IMG/VR virus record: IMGVR_UViG_3300033153_008467
Location: 1-57,378 of that record
Strand: one strand, 5' to 3'
Length of the DNA stretch: 57,378 bases
From: a virus
This document shows, piece after piece, positions 1 through 8,468 of the stretch (position 1 is its first letter; each line of letters begins with the position of its first letter). The position numbers were made by a program, and so were the translations under genes. The notes beneath the pieces were generated by a model, which searched no databases, was not told the DNA's origin, and worked only from the letters and a program-made list of their open reading frames with translations.

Positions 1-1
1 G

Positions 2-196
2 TACGTCCGCTATCGGCGTCGCAATATAGAGGCGGGCTTGTGTCCACGCTGCGGCCGCAAGCCGGAGAGGTTCAAGCTATGTAATCGTTGCAGGGACAAG
101 AGCAATCACTGTCGCCGTCTAGCTGCGAAAGCGGAACCATTCCGCCCACCGTTCCTTACGGAACACGACAAGATGGCCATCGCCGGCATGAGATAA
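2..196 (+). CDS. C-terminal part of a zinc-ribbon protein (5'-truncated)
   Basis: An open frame enters from the left edge and gives 64 residues. Two CxxC pairs are visible (LCPRCGRKP and LCNRCRDK) in a basic context, which is the look of a small zinc ribbon of the kind found in phage DNA-binding or nuclease-associated proteins. The N-terminus lies outside the window, so the catalytic or binding domain is unknown. It precedes a run of short overlapping genes on the same strand. The two cysteine pairs and the basic residues support real coding; the function is not assignable. Confidence 0.6.
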   Translation, partial: YVRYRRRNIEAGLCPRCGRKPERFKLCNRCRDKSNHCRRLAAKAEPFRPPFLTEHDKMAIAGMR

Positions 197-201
197 CGCC
201 T

Positions 202-402
202 GTGAAATACCGAGTCATCAAGGACTGCAAGACGCGAGAGGAGGCGATCGCCAAGAGCGGCCTGCATATCGGGCAGCCGGCGAGGATCGTCGGCCTGATA
301 GCATCGGGCAACATCGACGGTCAGTGGACGGTTATGCCGGAGTTTGAGGTGATGGACGAGATCAACGCTTTACCGCAAGTTGAAACGAAAGATAAGACAT
401 GA
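202..402 (+). CDS. small hypothetical protein
   Basis: This 66-residue frame begins at GTG just after the stop of the preceding gene and ends in a 4-nt ATGA overlap with the next gene. The residues upstream of the GTG look non-biological and lie over the previous gene, which is why the later start was chosen. The shine-dalgarno is weak. The protein is mixed alpha/beta in appearance (VKYRVIKDCKTREEAIAK, then FEVMDEIN). No family was recognised. Confidence 0.5.
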   Translation: MKYRVIKDCKTREEAIAKSGLHIGQPARIVGLIASGNIDGQWTVMPEFEVMDEINALPQVETKDKT

Positions 403-617
403 GCGAGTGGAAGCACTATCGGAAGCGCGGCACGACCGAGATGCGTCCGTACGTGCCGGGCGAGGACTTGAGTGGCGTGTCGGTCAATGATGAGGACAGA
501 GCAGAGGTAAGGGCGGAACGTACCGGCGGTATGATCGCCCGCAACTCAGACAACCATGCGGACCAGTGGTATGTGGCCAAGGCGTACTTCCAAAAGATGT
601 ACGAGGCGGCGAAATGA
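399..617 (+). CDS. small conserved-looking phage protein
   Basis: A 72-residue hydrophilic protein (MSEWKHYRKRGTTEMRPYV, later GGMIARNSDNHADQWYVAKAYF). The motif style, an early MRPYVPGEDL and a later GGMIARN..NHADQWYV, resembles unnamed small phage proteins that accompany other accessory genes. It overlaps both neighbours by 4 nt (ATGA junctions), so it is translated as part of the operon. Function unknown. Confidence 0.65.
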   Translation: MSEWKHYRKRGTTEMRPYVPGEDLSGVSVNDEDRAEVRAERTGGMIARNSDNHADQWYVAKAYFQKMYEAAK

Positions 618-1168
618 CCCGCACGATCATCGCCGGCAACGGCCACAAGCTAGGCTATGTCCACATCCCCTGCACAGGCGGGCGGAGCGTTATGCACGCC
701 CTGGGGCTCCTGCCGAGCCACACGACGGCCGCGGAGCTGCGGAGGCGGCACCCGGACCTGACCGGCACGTTCGCCATGATCCGCTCGCCTCTCACGTTGC
801 TCGTCTCGTGGTACAATCGAATTCACGGGCACGACGAGGACGCGGCAAGGTTCCGCGAGTGGGCGTCGGAAGGGTTCCCGCACAAGCTGATCCCGCTGGA
901 AGGCGGCGGGCTGAAGGCAGACCCGCTGGACCAGTTGGCGTGGATCGACGATGATACTACGGTGTTCCTATATCCTCGCCTTCAAGACGCCGCCAGCTGG
1001 GCGGCCGAGGAATGCAACGCGAGGGTCCGGCGAGTCGCCCAGCATGGCACCTGGGCGAAGACACGGGGCTGGCGGGATTACTACGACGACGCGACCGCCG
1101 ACGCGGTGCGGTCACGGTGGTCGGCGACGTTTGAGCGGTTCGCGTTTCCGAAGACGGAGCTGCGATGA
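614..1168 (+). CDS. sulfotransferase-like P-loop protein
   Basis: The start is the ATG in the ATGA overlap with the upstream gene, giving 184 residues. The N-terminal segment YVHIPCTGGRSVMHALG has the position and shape of the 5'-phosphosulfate-binding loop of sulfotransferases (compare HIPKTGGTS in the Sulfotransfer_2 type). The later FAMIRSPLTLLVSWYNR matches the 3'-phosphate-binding R-x-P...S-W-Y segment. In this family a sulfuryl group is moved from PAPS to a sugar or protein. It is short for the family (usually over 230 residues). It is the first of several such genes in the operon, which suggests sulfation of a phage-built glycan; the acceptor is unknown. Confidence 0.7.
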   Translation: MTRTIIAGNGHKLGYVHIPCTGGRSVMHALGLLPSHTTAAELRRRHPDLTGTFAMIRSPLTLLVSWYNRIHGHDEDAARFREWASEGFPHKLIPLEGGGLKADPLDQLAWIDDDTTVFLYPRLQDAASWAAEECNARVRRVAQHGTWAKTRGWRDYYDDATADAVRSRWSATFERFAFPKTELR

Positions 1169-1374
1169 TGGCTCGCTCTCACAAGAGGCCGTCGAAAGTC
1201 AAGTCCACCCACGACCCGGCAACGCCGGATGCCGATGTATCTCCGCCGCGGCTGGCTGGACGCAGGGCGGCGCGGCGACGTGATCGCACGACAGAACCGC
1301 CGATGGGCGACCCGGACCGCACGAGCTGGTGGCTCGGCTGGTATGATGAGCGGCTAAAGAGGTTCTACGCCTAA
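1165..1374 (+). CDS. small hypothetical protein
   Basis: Sixty-nine residues, very basic at the N-terminus and ending in an aromatic stretch (SWWLGWYDERLKRFYA). It starts in a 4-nt overlap with the sulfotransferase-like gene; a second ATG follows directly. Nothing in it identifies a function. The strong overlap and the conserved-looking aromatic tail argue for real coding. Confidence 0.5.
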   Translation: MMARSHKRPSKVKSTHDPATPDADVSPPRLAGRRAARRRDRTTEPPMGDPDRTSWWLGWYDERLKRFYA

Positions 1375-1410
1375 TATGAGCTGAGGGAAGGGCGGCAAGG
1401 AGGTTGTCCG

Positions 1411-2367
1411 ATGAAGATACTCGTGACCGGCGGGCTCGGCACGATAGGCCGGGGATTGGTGGCGGAACTGAGGTCGCGGGGCCACGATGTGGTGTCGTGC
1501 GATCTATGCCACCAGCCGGACCAGCTCGGTTTTCGGACGGGTTCGGACGTGCCGACCCCACGATACGTGCGGTGCGATGTGGGCTGCTACCGCGAATTGC
1601 AGCAGTTGTTCGACCACCGGCCCGTCGATCTCATGTATCACACTGCCGCCGAGTTCGGCAGGTGGAACGGCGAGGACTACTATGAACGGCTGTGGCAGAC
1701 CGGAGCTATTGGGATGCGCAATATCCTGCGGCTCCAGGAATCGCGGCACTTCCGGCTGGTACACCTCTCCACGTCGGAAGTGTACGGCGACTGGGGAGGC
1801 GTGATGGCCGAGCAGGTCATGGACGAGCAGCCGATCCGACAGCTCAACGACTACGCTATCAGCAAGTGGGCGAACGAGCTACAGATCCGCAACTCGATAG
1901 CCCAATATGACACCAGGACGGTCGTCGTGCGGCTCTTCAACACCTACGGCCCCGGGGAGTATTACTCGCCCTACCGCTCGGCCATCTGCCGGTTCGTCTA
2001 CTGCGCCCTGCGCGGCCTACCGTGGACCGTGCACCGAGGCCACGAGCGGACTTCGACGTACATAGACGATACGGTGAGGACGCTCGCGAACATCGCGGAC
2101 AGGTTTCAGCCTGGCGAAGTGTATAATGTGGGCGGCGGTGAGCCTCATACGAACGAGCATGTGTCCGACTGCGTGGTCGCGGCCACGAACGCTGACCCGT
2201 CGCTCGTACAGTACAAGGACTCCGAGCCGCACACGACCAAGAAGAAGATCGTCGACACCGACAGGGCGAAGAGGGATCTCGACCACAGGATCACGGTTTC
2301 GTTAGAAGAGGGAATCAGGAGGACGGTGGAATGGATGAGGCGAACGTACGTGCCCGGCAAGGGCTGA
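1411..2367 (+). CDS. NAD-dependent nucleotide-sugar epimerase/dehydratase (extended SDR)
   Basis: A 318-residue extended short-chain dehydrogenase. The Rossmann motif TGGLGTIG is at residues 6-13, the HLSTSEVYG strand with the catalytic Ser/Thr at 118-126 and the YAISK (YxxxK) catalytic pair at 148-152. The length and the later NTYGPGEYYSPYRS and NVGGGEPHT segments fit UDP/GDP-sugar epimerases or dehydratases of the GalE/RmlB/GMD group. A strong shine-dalgarno (AAGGAGG) precedes the ATG, so this gene may be the strongest translation start of the operon. It would supply an activated sugar to the glycosyltransferases downstream; the exact substrate cannot be read from the sequence. Confidence 0.88.
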   Translation: MKILVTGGLGTIGRGLVAELRSRGHDVVSCDLCHQPDQLGFRTGSDVPTPRYVRCDVGCYRELQQLFDHRPVDLMYHTAAEFGRWNGEDYYERLWQTGAIGMRNILRLQESRHFRLVHLSTSEVYGDWGGVMAEQVMDEQPIRQLNDYAISKWANELQIRNSIAQYDTRTVVVRLFNTYGPGEYYSPYRSAICRFVYCALRGLPWTVHRGHERTSTYIDDTVRTLANIADRFQPGEVYNVGGGEPHTNEHVSDCVVAATNADPSLVQYKDSEPHTTKKKIVDTDRAKRDLDHRITVSLEEGIRRTVEWMRRTYVPGKG

Positions 2368-2903
2368 AGCTGCACCTCGGCTGTGGCGAGATTCTTTTGA
2401 AAGGCTTCGTCAACCTAGACGTCCGGCCGCTCGCCGGAGTAGACCTTGTCAACGACGCCCGCGAGCTGTACGTGTACCGCGACGGCTGCGCCGACCTGGT
2501 CTACGCCAGCCACCTCCTAGAGCACTTCTGGCCGTCCGAGGCCCGGGCCGCGGTCAAGGAATGGCATCGGGTACTTAGGCCCGGCGGTGTGCTCCGTGTG
2601 GCTGTACCGGACTTTGAGGTCATCGCGTCCCGCTACGCGGCCACGGGCGACGTCTACGATCTACGGGGGCTCCTGTATGGCAGCCGCGAATACCCTGACT
2701 ACCCGGAAGATGCCCATCACTCGTGCTGGGATTACGTGCTGCTAGTGAAGCTACTCAGGACGGTCGGCTTCGTAGATCTGCGGCGGTACGACTGGCGGCA
2801 GACGGAGCATGCGGCGACGTTGGACTGCTCGTCGGCGCACCTGCCACGGGGCGACTTCGAGCACGGGCAACTGATGAGCCTAAACGTGGAGGCGACAAAA
2901 TGA
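2331..2903 (+). CDS. class I SAM-dependent methyltransferase
   Basis: A 190-residue protein beginning inside the 3' end of the epimerase gene (37-nt overlap). Motif I is KLHLGCGEILLKGFVNLD, followed by the acidic strand and ASHLLEHFW...EWHRVLRPGGVLRVAVPDF, the usual motif IV/post-IV layout of Methyltransf_11 proteins found in O-antigen loci. It probably methylates a sugar hydroxyl or a lipid-linked intermediate. The reading frame ends in an ATGA overlap with the next gene. Confidence 0.82.
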   Translation: MDEANVRARQGLKLHLGCGEILLKGFVNLDVRPLAGVDLVNDARELYVYRDGCADLVYASHLLEHFWPSEARAAVKEWHRVLRPGGVLRVAVPDFEVIASRYAATGDVYDLRGLLYGSREYPDYPEDAHHSCWDYVLLVKLLRTVGFVDLRRYDWRQTEHAATLDCSSAHLPRGDFEHGQLMSLNVEATK

Positions 2904-3748
2904 AGGGGACGGTACACTTGCAAGTATACAGCGGGCTCGGGTGCCGCCTACGGTGCGTGCTGGCCGCCGTCACATACACGCAGCGGTCCGGCAAGTCGCT
3001 GCACGTCAACTGGCTGAGGAAAGACAAGTCTCAGACGCTCGGGACCTTTGACGTGTCCTTGAACGAGTTATGGCGCGGCCCATACGAGGTGACAAACAAA
3101 GAGGGCAACTGGGGCGCCAAGCTCTTGACGCCCAAGGACGAGCTAGCGGCGGCGCTGGATACGGATGGCGACGTGTGGATCAGGACGGACACCACGATGG
3201 CGTTCGGCTGCCCCGATCTGGCGGGCTGCCTCCAAACGCACCTGACCCCGACGTCGCTCCTGGCCAATCGCACCGCCGCCTTAATGAAGGGCCTGCCGCG
3301 CCCGATCATTGGGCTACACTTCCGGGACGCGGTCATGAGCCGGTCACGGGCTCCGGACCTGAACTGGTACGTTGACCAGCTTCGCGAGATGCCTGAATGG
3401 CCGGTGTATCTCTGTACCGATACGCCTGAGATGGCGAATGCCGTGCGCGAACGCTTAGGAGATCGGGTACTGATAGCCGAACGGGAAGACGACGAACCGG
3501 TCGGAACGTACAATCGGGCCGGCATCATCCAGGTCGCGGCGGAGCTGTACGTGCTCGCCGCGTGCGACTGGGTGTTCGGGTCGCGGGGGTCGACCTACTC
3601 GGAGCTGGTCGCCCTGATGCGCGGGGCGGAGAAGATCGGGCGGGCGCGCGACGCGAAGAGGATGAAGGCGAACCTGACGGGCGGGCGGTACGCCGACGAG
3701 GCGTGCGGTGTTGACACGAAGGCACTAGCCGAGGTGATAGGAGTATGA
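2900..3748 (+). CDS. NodZ/O-fucosyltransferase-like GT-B glycosyltransferase
   Basis: The ATG in the ATGA overlap gives 282 residues. The start, QVYSGLGCRLRCVLAAVTYTQ, resembles the G-G-L-G-N-R-L opening of NodZ and peptide-O-fucosyltransferase-like enzymes. The C-terminal half has IGLHFRDAVMSRSRAP, then YLCTDTPEMANAV and VFGSRGSTYSELVALM, which match the H-x-R, T-D-x-x and S-x-x-S-E elements that bind the GDP-sugar in that fold. The role is probably transfer of fucose or a related GDP-sugar. Length is close to the family's shorter members. The donor and acceptor are inferred from family only. Confidence 0.65.
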   Translation: MKGTVHLQVYSGLGCRLRCVLAAVTYTQRSGKSLHVNWLRKDKSQTLGTFDVSLNELWRGPYEVTNKEGNWGAKLLTPKDELAAALDTDGDVWIRTDTTMAFGCPDLAGCLQTHLTPTSLLANRTAALMKGLPRPIIGLHFRDAVMSRSRAPDLNWYVDQLREMPEWPVYLCTDTPEMANAVRERLGDRVLIAEREDDEPVGTYNRAGIIQVAAELYVLAACDWVFGSRGSTYSELVALMRGAEKIGRARDAKRMKANLTGGRYADEACGVDTKALAEVIGV

Positions 3749-4395
3749 ACATTCTGGCCATCGGCGCCCACTGGGACGACATCGAGTTGGGCTGCTGTCT
3801 GACGCTGGAACGGCTACGGAAGCAAGGGGCGAACCTGTACGGGGTCGTACTGACGGATTCCGAGACGCACATGGAGACGGCGGAACACGACAGGACGGCT
3901 GAGCAGGCTGCGGAGGAAGGCTTGGCGGCGTTCGCCACGATGGGCATCGAGTTCATCGGCACGCCGCCCGTCGACCAGGGAATGCTGGAATATGACACGC
4001 TGCTCATGCGGGGACTGGACCTGGCTGCCCACGAGCGGAAGATTGACACGGTGTTCACTCACTGGCACGGCGACGTGAACACGGACCACCGGGCTGCATG
4101 GGAACTGTCCCGGGTGGCGTTCCGGCACGTCCCGAATCTACTGTGTTATCGCAGCAACGGGTATAGCGACGGCGTGACGAGGTTCGAGCCCAACCTGTTT
4201 TGCGGTTTCAGCGAGCAGGAGTACGGCCGGAAACTGGAATTGCTAAGGCAGCACGCATCTGCATGGGGCTACCGCGAAGATCGATGGCAATGGGAAATCC
4301 TCAACCAGGAATGGTACTGGGGCCACCTATGCAGCCATGACTACGCCGAGGCGTTCCAGGTCTGCCGGTTGCTGAACCCGTGGGAGGCACCGTGA
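3745..4395 (+). CDS. PIG-L family N-acetylglucosaminyl-type deacetylase
   Basis: A 216-residue PIG-L/LmbE protein. The zinc-binding AHWDDIELG (usual AHPDDxExG) is at residues 8-16 and HWHGDVNTDH (usual H-x-D-x-N-x-D-H) at 106-115. These enzymes remove an acetyl group from GlcNAc-containing glycolipids or metabolites. The Pro of the first motif is replaced by Trp, which is uncommon but leaves the ligands intact. It overlaps both neighbours by 4 nt. Confidence 0.88.
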   Translation: MNILAIGAHWDDIELGCCLTLERLRKQGANLYGVVLTDSETHMETAEHDRTAEQAAEEGLAAFATMGIEFIGTPPVDQGMLEYDTLLMRGLDLAAHERKIDTVFTHWHGDVNTDHRAAWELSRVAFRHVPNLLCYRSNGYSDGVTRFEPNLFCGFSEQEYGRKLELLRQHASAWGYREDRWQWEILNQEWYWGHLCSHDYAEAFQVCRLLNPWEAP

Positions 4396-5090
4396 GACCG
4401 CCGGAGAGCATGCCTGAAGCCATGCGAGCCGCCTTCACTATGGACGGCCGGATACCCGTCGAGGCCGCGTACCGTGACGACACGCGGTCTGAGCCGCTGG
4501 TCCTGACGGAGGCGGCCGTCGACGCCGAGGCCGCCAAGGTACGGGCAGGCGGCTCGGTAGGGTATGCCTACACCACCCAAGAGCTGCGGCAAGCGTTCGG
4601 GCGGTGGCCGATCCAGGGAAAGCGAGTCGCCCTAGTCGGTTGCGTGCGGCCGGACTACCCCGGCATGTGTCTCGCGTACGGGGCCGCGAGCATGACCATC
4701 TTCGACCGGAACCGGATCGTGTCCAATCACCCCAAAATATGGAGTTTCGTCCCGGACCAGTGGGATGGCGAGTTATTTGACGCCGTGGTATCGCTGTCGA
4801 TGGTCGACCACGACGGGCTAGGGCGGTATGGCGACCCGATCGACCCAGAGGCGGACGTGAAGGCGATGGCTTGGTTTAGAGATATCCTGAAGCCGAACGG
4901 GCTGCTCTACTTCGCCGTGGCCGTTAGGACCGACTGCGTGATATGGAATAAGGGCCGGGTATATGGTAAACTCCGGATGCCGCTACTGCTGGAGGGATGG
5001 GATGTGCTTTTTGCACCATCGGCATACCAACGGATGGACTTCCCGAACCGCACGGTGATTGCTCTCTTGGTGCTGAAGGAGGAGCGGTGA
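4392..5090 (+). CDS. DUF268-like methyltransferase-fold protein
   Basis: Start taken as GTG in the GTGA overlap with the deacetylase gene (232 residues). A Rossmann-like region (KRVALVGCVRPDYPGMCLAYG) is followed by SMVDHDGLGRYGDPIDPE, the hallmark of the DUF268 family, and GLLYFAVAV. DUF268 proteins resemble SAM methyltransferases and occur in polysaccharide loci. Enzymatic activity has not been established for the family to my knowledge, so 'methyltransferase-like' is an inference. Confidence 0.75.
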   Translation: MRPPESMPEAMRAAFTMDGRIPVEAAYRDDTRSEPLVLTEAAVDAEAAKVRAGGSVGYAYTTQELRQAFGRWPIQGKRVALVGCVRPDYPGMCLAYGAASMTIFDRNRIVSNHPKIWSFVPDQWDGELFDAVVSLSMVDHDGLGRYGDPIDPEADVKAMAWFRDILKPNGLLYFAVAVRTDCVIWNKGRVYGKLRMPLLLEGWDVLFAPSAYQRMDFPNRTVIALLVLKEER

Positions 5091-5716
5091 CCTACAGTCA
5101 ATTTGACGACGAACGAATAATCGCCCACATCCTGAACAATATCGGCGTCTGCCACCGCAGATGCTGTGAGGTGGGTGCGTCGGACGGATTGCATCACAGC
5201 AACACGGCCTGGCTGGTTCGCGAGTGCGGCTGGCACGGCACCTTTATCGAGTGCGACGAAGACAAGACCGGGCAGTGCCGGGATAACTATGAAGCGTATG
5301 ACAACGCCGTAGCTATTCACGATCGGGCCACCGTCGAGAACATCAACGATCTAGTCCCGGACGAGCTAGACTTCCTCTCGATCGACGTTGACGGCAATGA
5401 CTATTACCTCTGGGAGGCCCTGGCATCTCGCCCCCGGCTGATCTGCATCGAATACAATGAGCGGAAGACGGGGCTGGACGTTCAGCTTTATTGCCCCAAG
5501 CGACTGCGAAGTGAGATCGCTGGCGCATCGCCCGCGGCCTTGATACTGCTTGCCGAGGAGAAGGATTGCGTATTGGTTACGGGGGACTACAGGGGTAATC
5601 TGTTTTTTGTTCCGCGGAAACTACACGAGTCCCTCGCCCTTATTCCTCATGAGGCCATGTGTGATCTGGAGTCGTTTCAGCGAAACCATGGGAGAATGAG
5701 ATATGAAGGTGCCTGA
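5087..5716 (+). CDS. FkbM-type methyltransferase
   Basis: GTG start in a GTGA overlap (209 residues). Motif I is CEVGASDGLHHSN, followed by GTFIECDEDKTGQC, LDFLSIDVDGNDYYLWEAL and LICIEYNE. The S-I-D-V-D-G-x-D-Y-x-x-W segment is characteristic of FkbM-like O-methyltransferases. Such enzymes decorate secondary-metabolite or cell-surface sugars. It sits between two other methyltransferase-fold genes, so three consecutive genes probably modify one glycan. Confidence 0.8.
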   Translation: MTYSQFDDERIIAHILNNIGVCHRRCCEVGASDGLHHSNTAWLVRECGWHGTFIECDEDKTGQCRDNYEAYDNAVAIHDRATVENINDLVPDELDFLSIDVDGNDYYLWEALASRPRLICIEYNERKTGLDVQLYCPKRLRSEIAGASPAALILLAEEKDCVLVTGDYRGNLFFVPRKLHESLALIPHEAMCDLESFQRNHGRMRYEGA

Positions 5717-6335
5717 CCTGCCCGAGGAGGCGCTAGCCTACGGCCGACTGTTCGACCGGACGAAGCTCTCGGACAAGATGACGTGGTGCGGCTGGACGGT
5801 GCAGAAGACGCCCGCAGATATGTGGGTCTACCAGGAGATCATCGCGGCCACGAAGCCGGACCTGCTGGTCGAGATCGGCAGCGGCTACGGCGGGACGGCC
5901 CTGTTCTTCGCCTGCGTGATGGAGTCGTTCGGCAAGGGCCGGGTACTGTCGTTCGACCCGAAGCCCAAGGGCTTGAAGTTTGGGATTCCGACGCCGAAGC
6001 ATCCGCGGCTGAAGTTCGTGACGGACGACGCGAGGCTCCATGTTGACCGTGTGCGGCGAGCGGTCAAGTTGGGCGATCGCCTGATGGTGATTGAGGACGC
6101 GAACCACACGTACTCGGTCACGTCCGGCTGCCTGGAGGTGTTTTCGCCGCTGGTCGCCCGGGATTGCTACTACGTGGTCGAGGACACCGACCGGCACCGC
6201 GGCGAGGGCAACAACGTCTGGCGGGCGGTCTGCGACTTCCTGGAGCAGAACCCCAAGTGGGAGATCGACTGGGCAGCGGAGAAGTATTATCACACGACCT
6301 GCCACGGCGGGTTCCTGAGACGGAGAACCAAGTAG
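5703..6335 (+). CDS. CmcI/cephalosporin-hydroxylase-family methyltransferase
   Basis: A 210-residue protein with WCGWTVQKTPADMWVYQEII, the opening typical of the CmcI family, followed by the SAM motif LLVEIGSGYGGTALFFA, VLSFDPKP and DRLMVIEDANHTY. Despite the 'hydroxylase' name the fold is a class I methyltransferase; family members are common in glycan and rhamnosyl-modification clusters. It overlaps the upstream gene by 14 nt. Confidence 0.8.
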   Translation: MKVPDLPEEALAYGRLFDRTKLSDKMTWCGWTVQKTPADMWVYQEIIAATKPDLLVEIGSGYGGTALFFACVMESFGKGRVLSFDPKPKGLKFGIPTPKHPRLKFVTDDARLHVDRVRRAVKLGDRLMVIEDANHTYSVTSGCLEVFSPLVARDCYYVVEDTDRHRGEGNNVWRAVCDFLEQNPKWEIDWAAEKYYHTTCHGGFLRRRTK

Positions 6336-6337
6336 CC

Positions 6338-7105
6338 ATGTTCATGACGGACAAGCACATCCTGATCGCCGTCAACAACTGCGGGAGCAGCTACGGCTGG
6401 AACCTGCTGAGGGACACGTGCGGCGGGCGACTGATGACGAAGACAAGGCATGCGCCGGTATATGCCATCAAGCCGGAGTGGAGGAAGGGCCGCCGCGTCA
6501 TCGCCCTGCAACGCAATCCGTTCGCATGGTACGTCACCGGCTGGTACAAGAACGACAAGGGCCGCAAGTCGCGTGGCGTAGAGCGGATGACGTTCGAGCA
6601 GTGGTTTTGGTACACCAATAACATCCCATGGCGGCACCTGCCGTCTGAGTATCGTCCGCCACCGGCCGCCCACATCCTGCCTGGGGCGTATACGTTTTTC
6701 CACATGCACTACTGCCTGCGGAACTCGCGGGAAATGTTCGCGACGTATAGGAGCATGGACCAAGTCGACCGGGACTACGACGCCAACCTCGGCATCGATG
6801 ACTGGGTGTTCGCCCACAGCTACTATGAGGACTTTGCCCGCATCCTCGGGCGGCCGCTGGTGATCAACAAAAGTCAGGGCCGCAACTCGCACCCTCATAG
6901 ACCACACCAGGATTACTATACGCCTAAGCTACGAGCGTACGTCGAGAAGAATGATGCATTGTTGCTACGTCGGTACGGGTACACATTCGACGGCCCGGCC
7001 TATAGTTCGGCCGAGCACGTATACCCGGAATGCCCCTCGGCGATGGCTGTCGAGATGACGCAGGCCCAGCGGGACGAAAAGAGAGACGGTAGTTTCAAAT
7101 GCTAA
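6338..7105 (+). CDS. sulfotransferase-like protein
   Basis: Starts at an ATG two bases after the previous stop (255 residues). LIAVNNCGSSYGWNLLRDT stands where the PAPS 5'-phosphosulfate loop would be, and VIALQRNPFAWYVTGWYK matches the R-x-P...W-Y-V-S-x-W 3'-phosphate segment. The P-loop departs from the textbook (P/G)KxGTTS pattern, so sulfotransferase function is a family-level inference. It is followed by two smaller relatives with the same R-x-P-x-x-W-Y-V-x-x-W block. Confidence 0.6.
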   Translation: MFMTDKHILIAVNNCGSSYGWNLLRDTCGGRLMTKTRHAPVYAIKPEWRKGRRVIALQRNPFAWYVTGWYKNDKGRKSRGVERMTFEQWFWYTNNIPWRHLPSEYRPPPAAHILPGAYTFFHMHYCLRNSREMFATYRSMDQVDRDYDANLGIDDWVFAHSYYEDFARILGRPLVINKSQGRNSHPHRPHQDYYTPKLRAYVEKNDALLLRRYGYTFDGPAYSSAEHVYPECPSAMAVEMTQAQRDEKRDGSFKC

Positions 7106-7782
7106 TCGTTGATGACAAATGGCTATTCATCGGGCCGAACAGGCATGGGTCACTGTACGCCGCGGCGGTTCTCCAGGCGGCGTTTCGGTGCCAGCCAGTA
7201 GGCGGTTCGCGCCCTTCCCACACGCCGCTGTGCAAAGTGCCGGCGGAGCAGAGGGAAGGCAAGATCGTCGTCGGCACGGTACGGTGCCCGCTAAGATGGT
7301 ACGTGAGCAAATGGGCGATGTTTTGCAAGGAAAGTCCGCACAAGCAGTATGACTTCCTGACATACTTCTATCGACATTGGGATAAGCCGCACGGGCCTAT
7401 CGGTAAGAATACGCAAGACCTTCCCCTGCCCGTAGCGGACCTCGGCGGCTGGAGCTATAATCACGTGGCGTACCATAGCCTCGACGCGGCATGGGCCCTT
7501 GGACATTTGGATAGCGCAAGCCTGGTGGCACGCAATTCAATCGATGCGCTTCTTCATGCCGACGAAATGCTATGCACAGAGACCTTGTCCGATGACCTAG
7601 TTCGCGTCTTCGGCAAGGCCGTGATCCCGCATCTCAATAAATCCCGAAACGCCACGAATCCGGGCCCATTCGCATCATACTATGGGCCGGAGGAGCTGAG
7701 ACTCGTCCGCGAGAAAGACGGCTGGCTGGCTGTGCATTATCCCGATCTCGACTGCCATGATATATGGAGGCAATCATGCTGA
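7099..7782 (+). CDS. sulfotransferase-like protein, tandem paralog A
   Basis: A 227-residue protein beginning MLIVDDKWLFIGPNRHGSLY, with GKIVVGTVRCPLRWYVSKW as the second conserved block. It is clearly paralogous to the next gene: identical MLIVDDKWL opening, same GPNRHG loop and same WRHWD/YRHWDKPHGPIGKNT region. GPNRHG would take the place of the PAPS-binding loop. The two differ enough to be an old duplication. Neighbours suggest a role in sulfating or otherwise modifying a glycan. Confidence 0.6.
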   Translation: MLIVDDKWLFIGPNRHGSLYAAAVLQAAFRCQPVGGSRPSHTPLCKVPAEQREGKIVVGTVRCPLRWYVSKWAMFCKESPHKQYDFLTYFYRHWDKPHGPIGKNTQDLPLPVADLGGWSYNHVAYHSLDAAWALGHLDSASLVARNSIDALLHADEMLCTETLSDDLVRVFGKAVIPHLNKSRNATNPGPFASYYGPEELRLVREKDGWLAVHYPDLDCHDIWRQSC

Positions 7783-8459
7783 TTGTCGATGACAAGTGGC
7801 TCCTGCTGGGGCCCAACCGGCACGGCAATACATTTTCCAAGCTAGTTGTCGAGGCGGGTTTCCCGGGGCGTACCCGCATGATCTTCCACAATAAGCACTG
7901 GCCTTTGTGCAAGATCCCGGAGCATGAACGCGAAGGCAAGATCATCGTCGGGATTATCCGATCACCGCTGGATTGGTACGTCTGCAAGTGGTGTGTATAT
8001 CGGAACGACCATGTGCAGTCTGATTTCCCGACATTTTATTGGCGACATTGGGATAACCCGCATGGTCAACTCGGAAAGAATACTGAGGACCTGCCTTTAT
8101 CGCCAGCAGGTATCGGGGCATGGAGCTACCAGACGGTCGCGTACAACTGCCTTGATGCCCGGCGTGCTCTGGCGGAGATCAAGACGCAAGATGATCTGGC
8201 CAAGGCATGGCCTAAATTGTGCTCCTTAGACGAGACAATGTTCACGCATAGCCTCCGGAAAGACCTGCCGCGAGTGTTTGGCGATTGCGTCCGGTCGGAT
8301 GCGGAGAAGCGGGGCATACCCAATTCGAGCTATTCCGGCGACTGTATGGTCTGGTATACCCCGGAGATCATCGAGAACATCCGCAGGACGGACGGCTGGC
8401 TCGTCAAGTTCTATCCTCACCTGCCGCACGCCGACAAATTAGGGGTGTTCCCCGAATAG
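7776..8459 (+). CDS. sulfotransferase-like protein, tandem paralog B
   Basis: Start chosen at the ATG that restores the MLIVDDKWL opening shared with the upstream paralog; it overlaps that gene by 7 nt and has GGAGG about 6 nt upstream. The 227 residues contain LLGPNRHGNTFSKLVVEAG and GKIIVGIIRSPLDWYVCKW. Length and block order are the same as in paralog A, so the pair arose by tandem duplication. Confidence 0.6.
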   Translation: MLIVDDKWLLLGPNRHGNTFSKLVVEAGFPGRTRMIFHNKHWPLCKIPEHEREGKIIVGIIRSPLDWYVCKWCVYRNDHVQSDFPTFYWRHWDNPHGQLGKNTEDLPLSPAGIGAWSYQTVAYNCLDARRALAEIKTQDDLAKAWPKLCSLDETMFTHSLRKDLPRVFGDCVRSDAEKRGIPNSSYSGDCMVWYTPEIIENIRRTDGWLVKFYPHLPHADKLGVFPE

Positions 8460-8468
8460 GAGAGGCTG

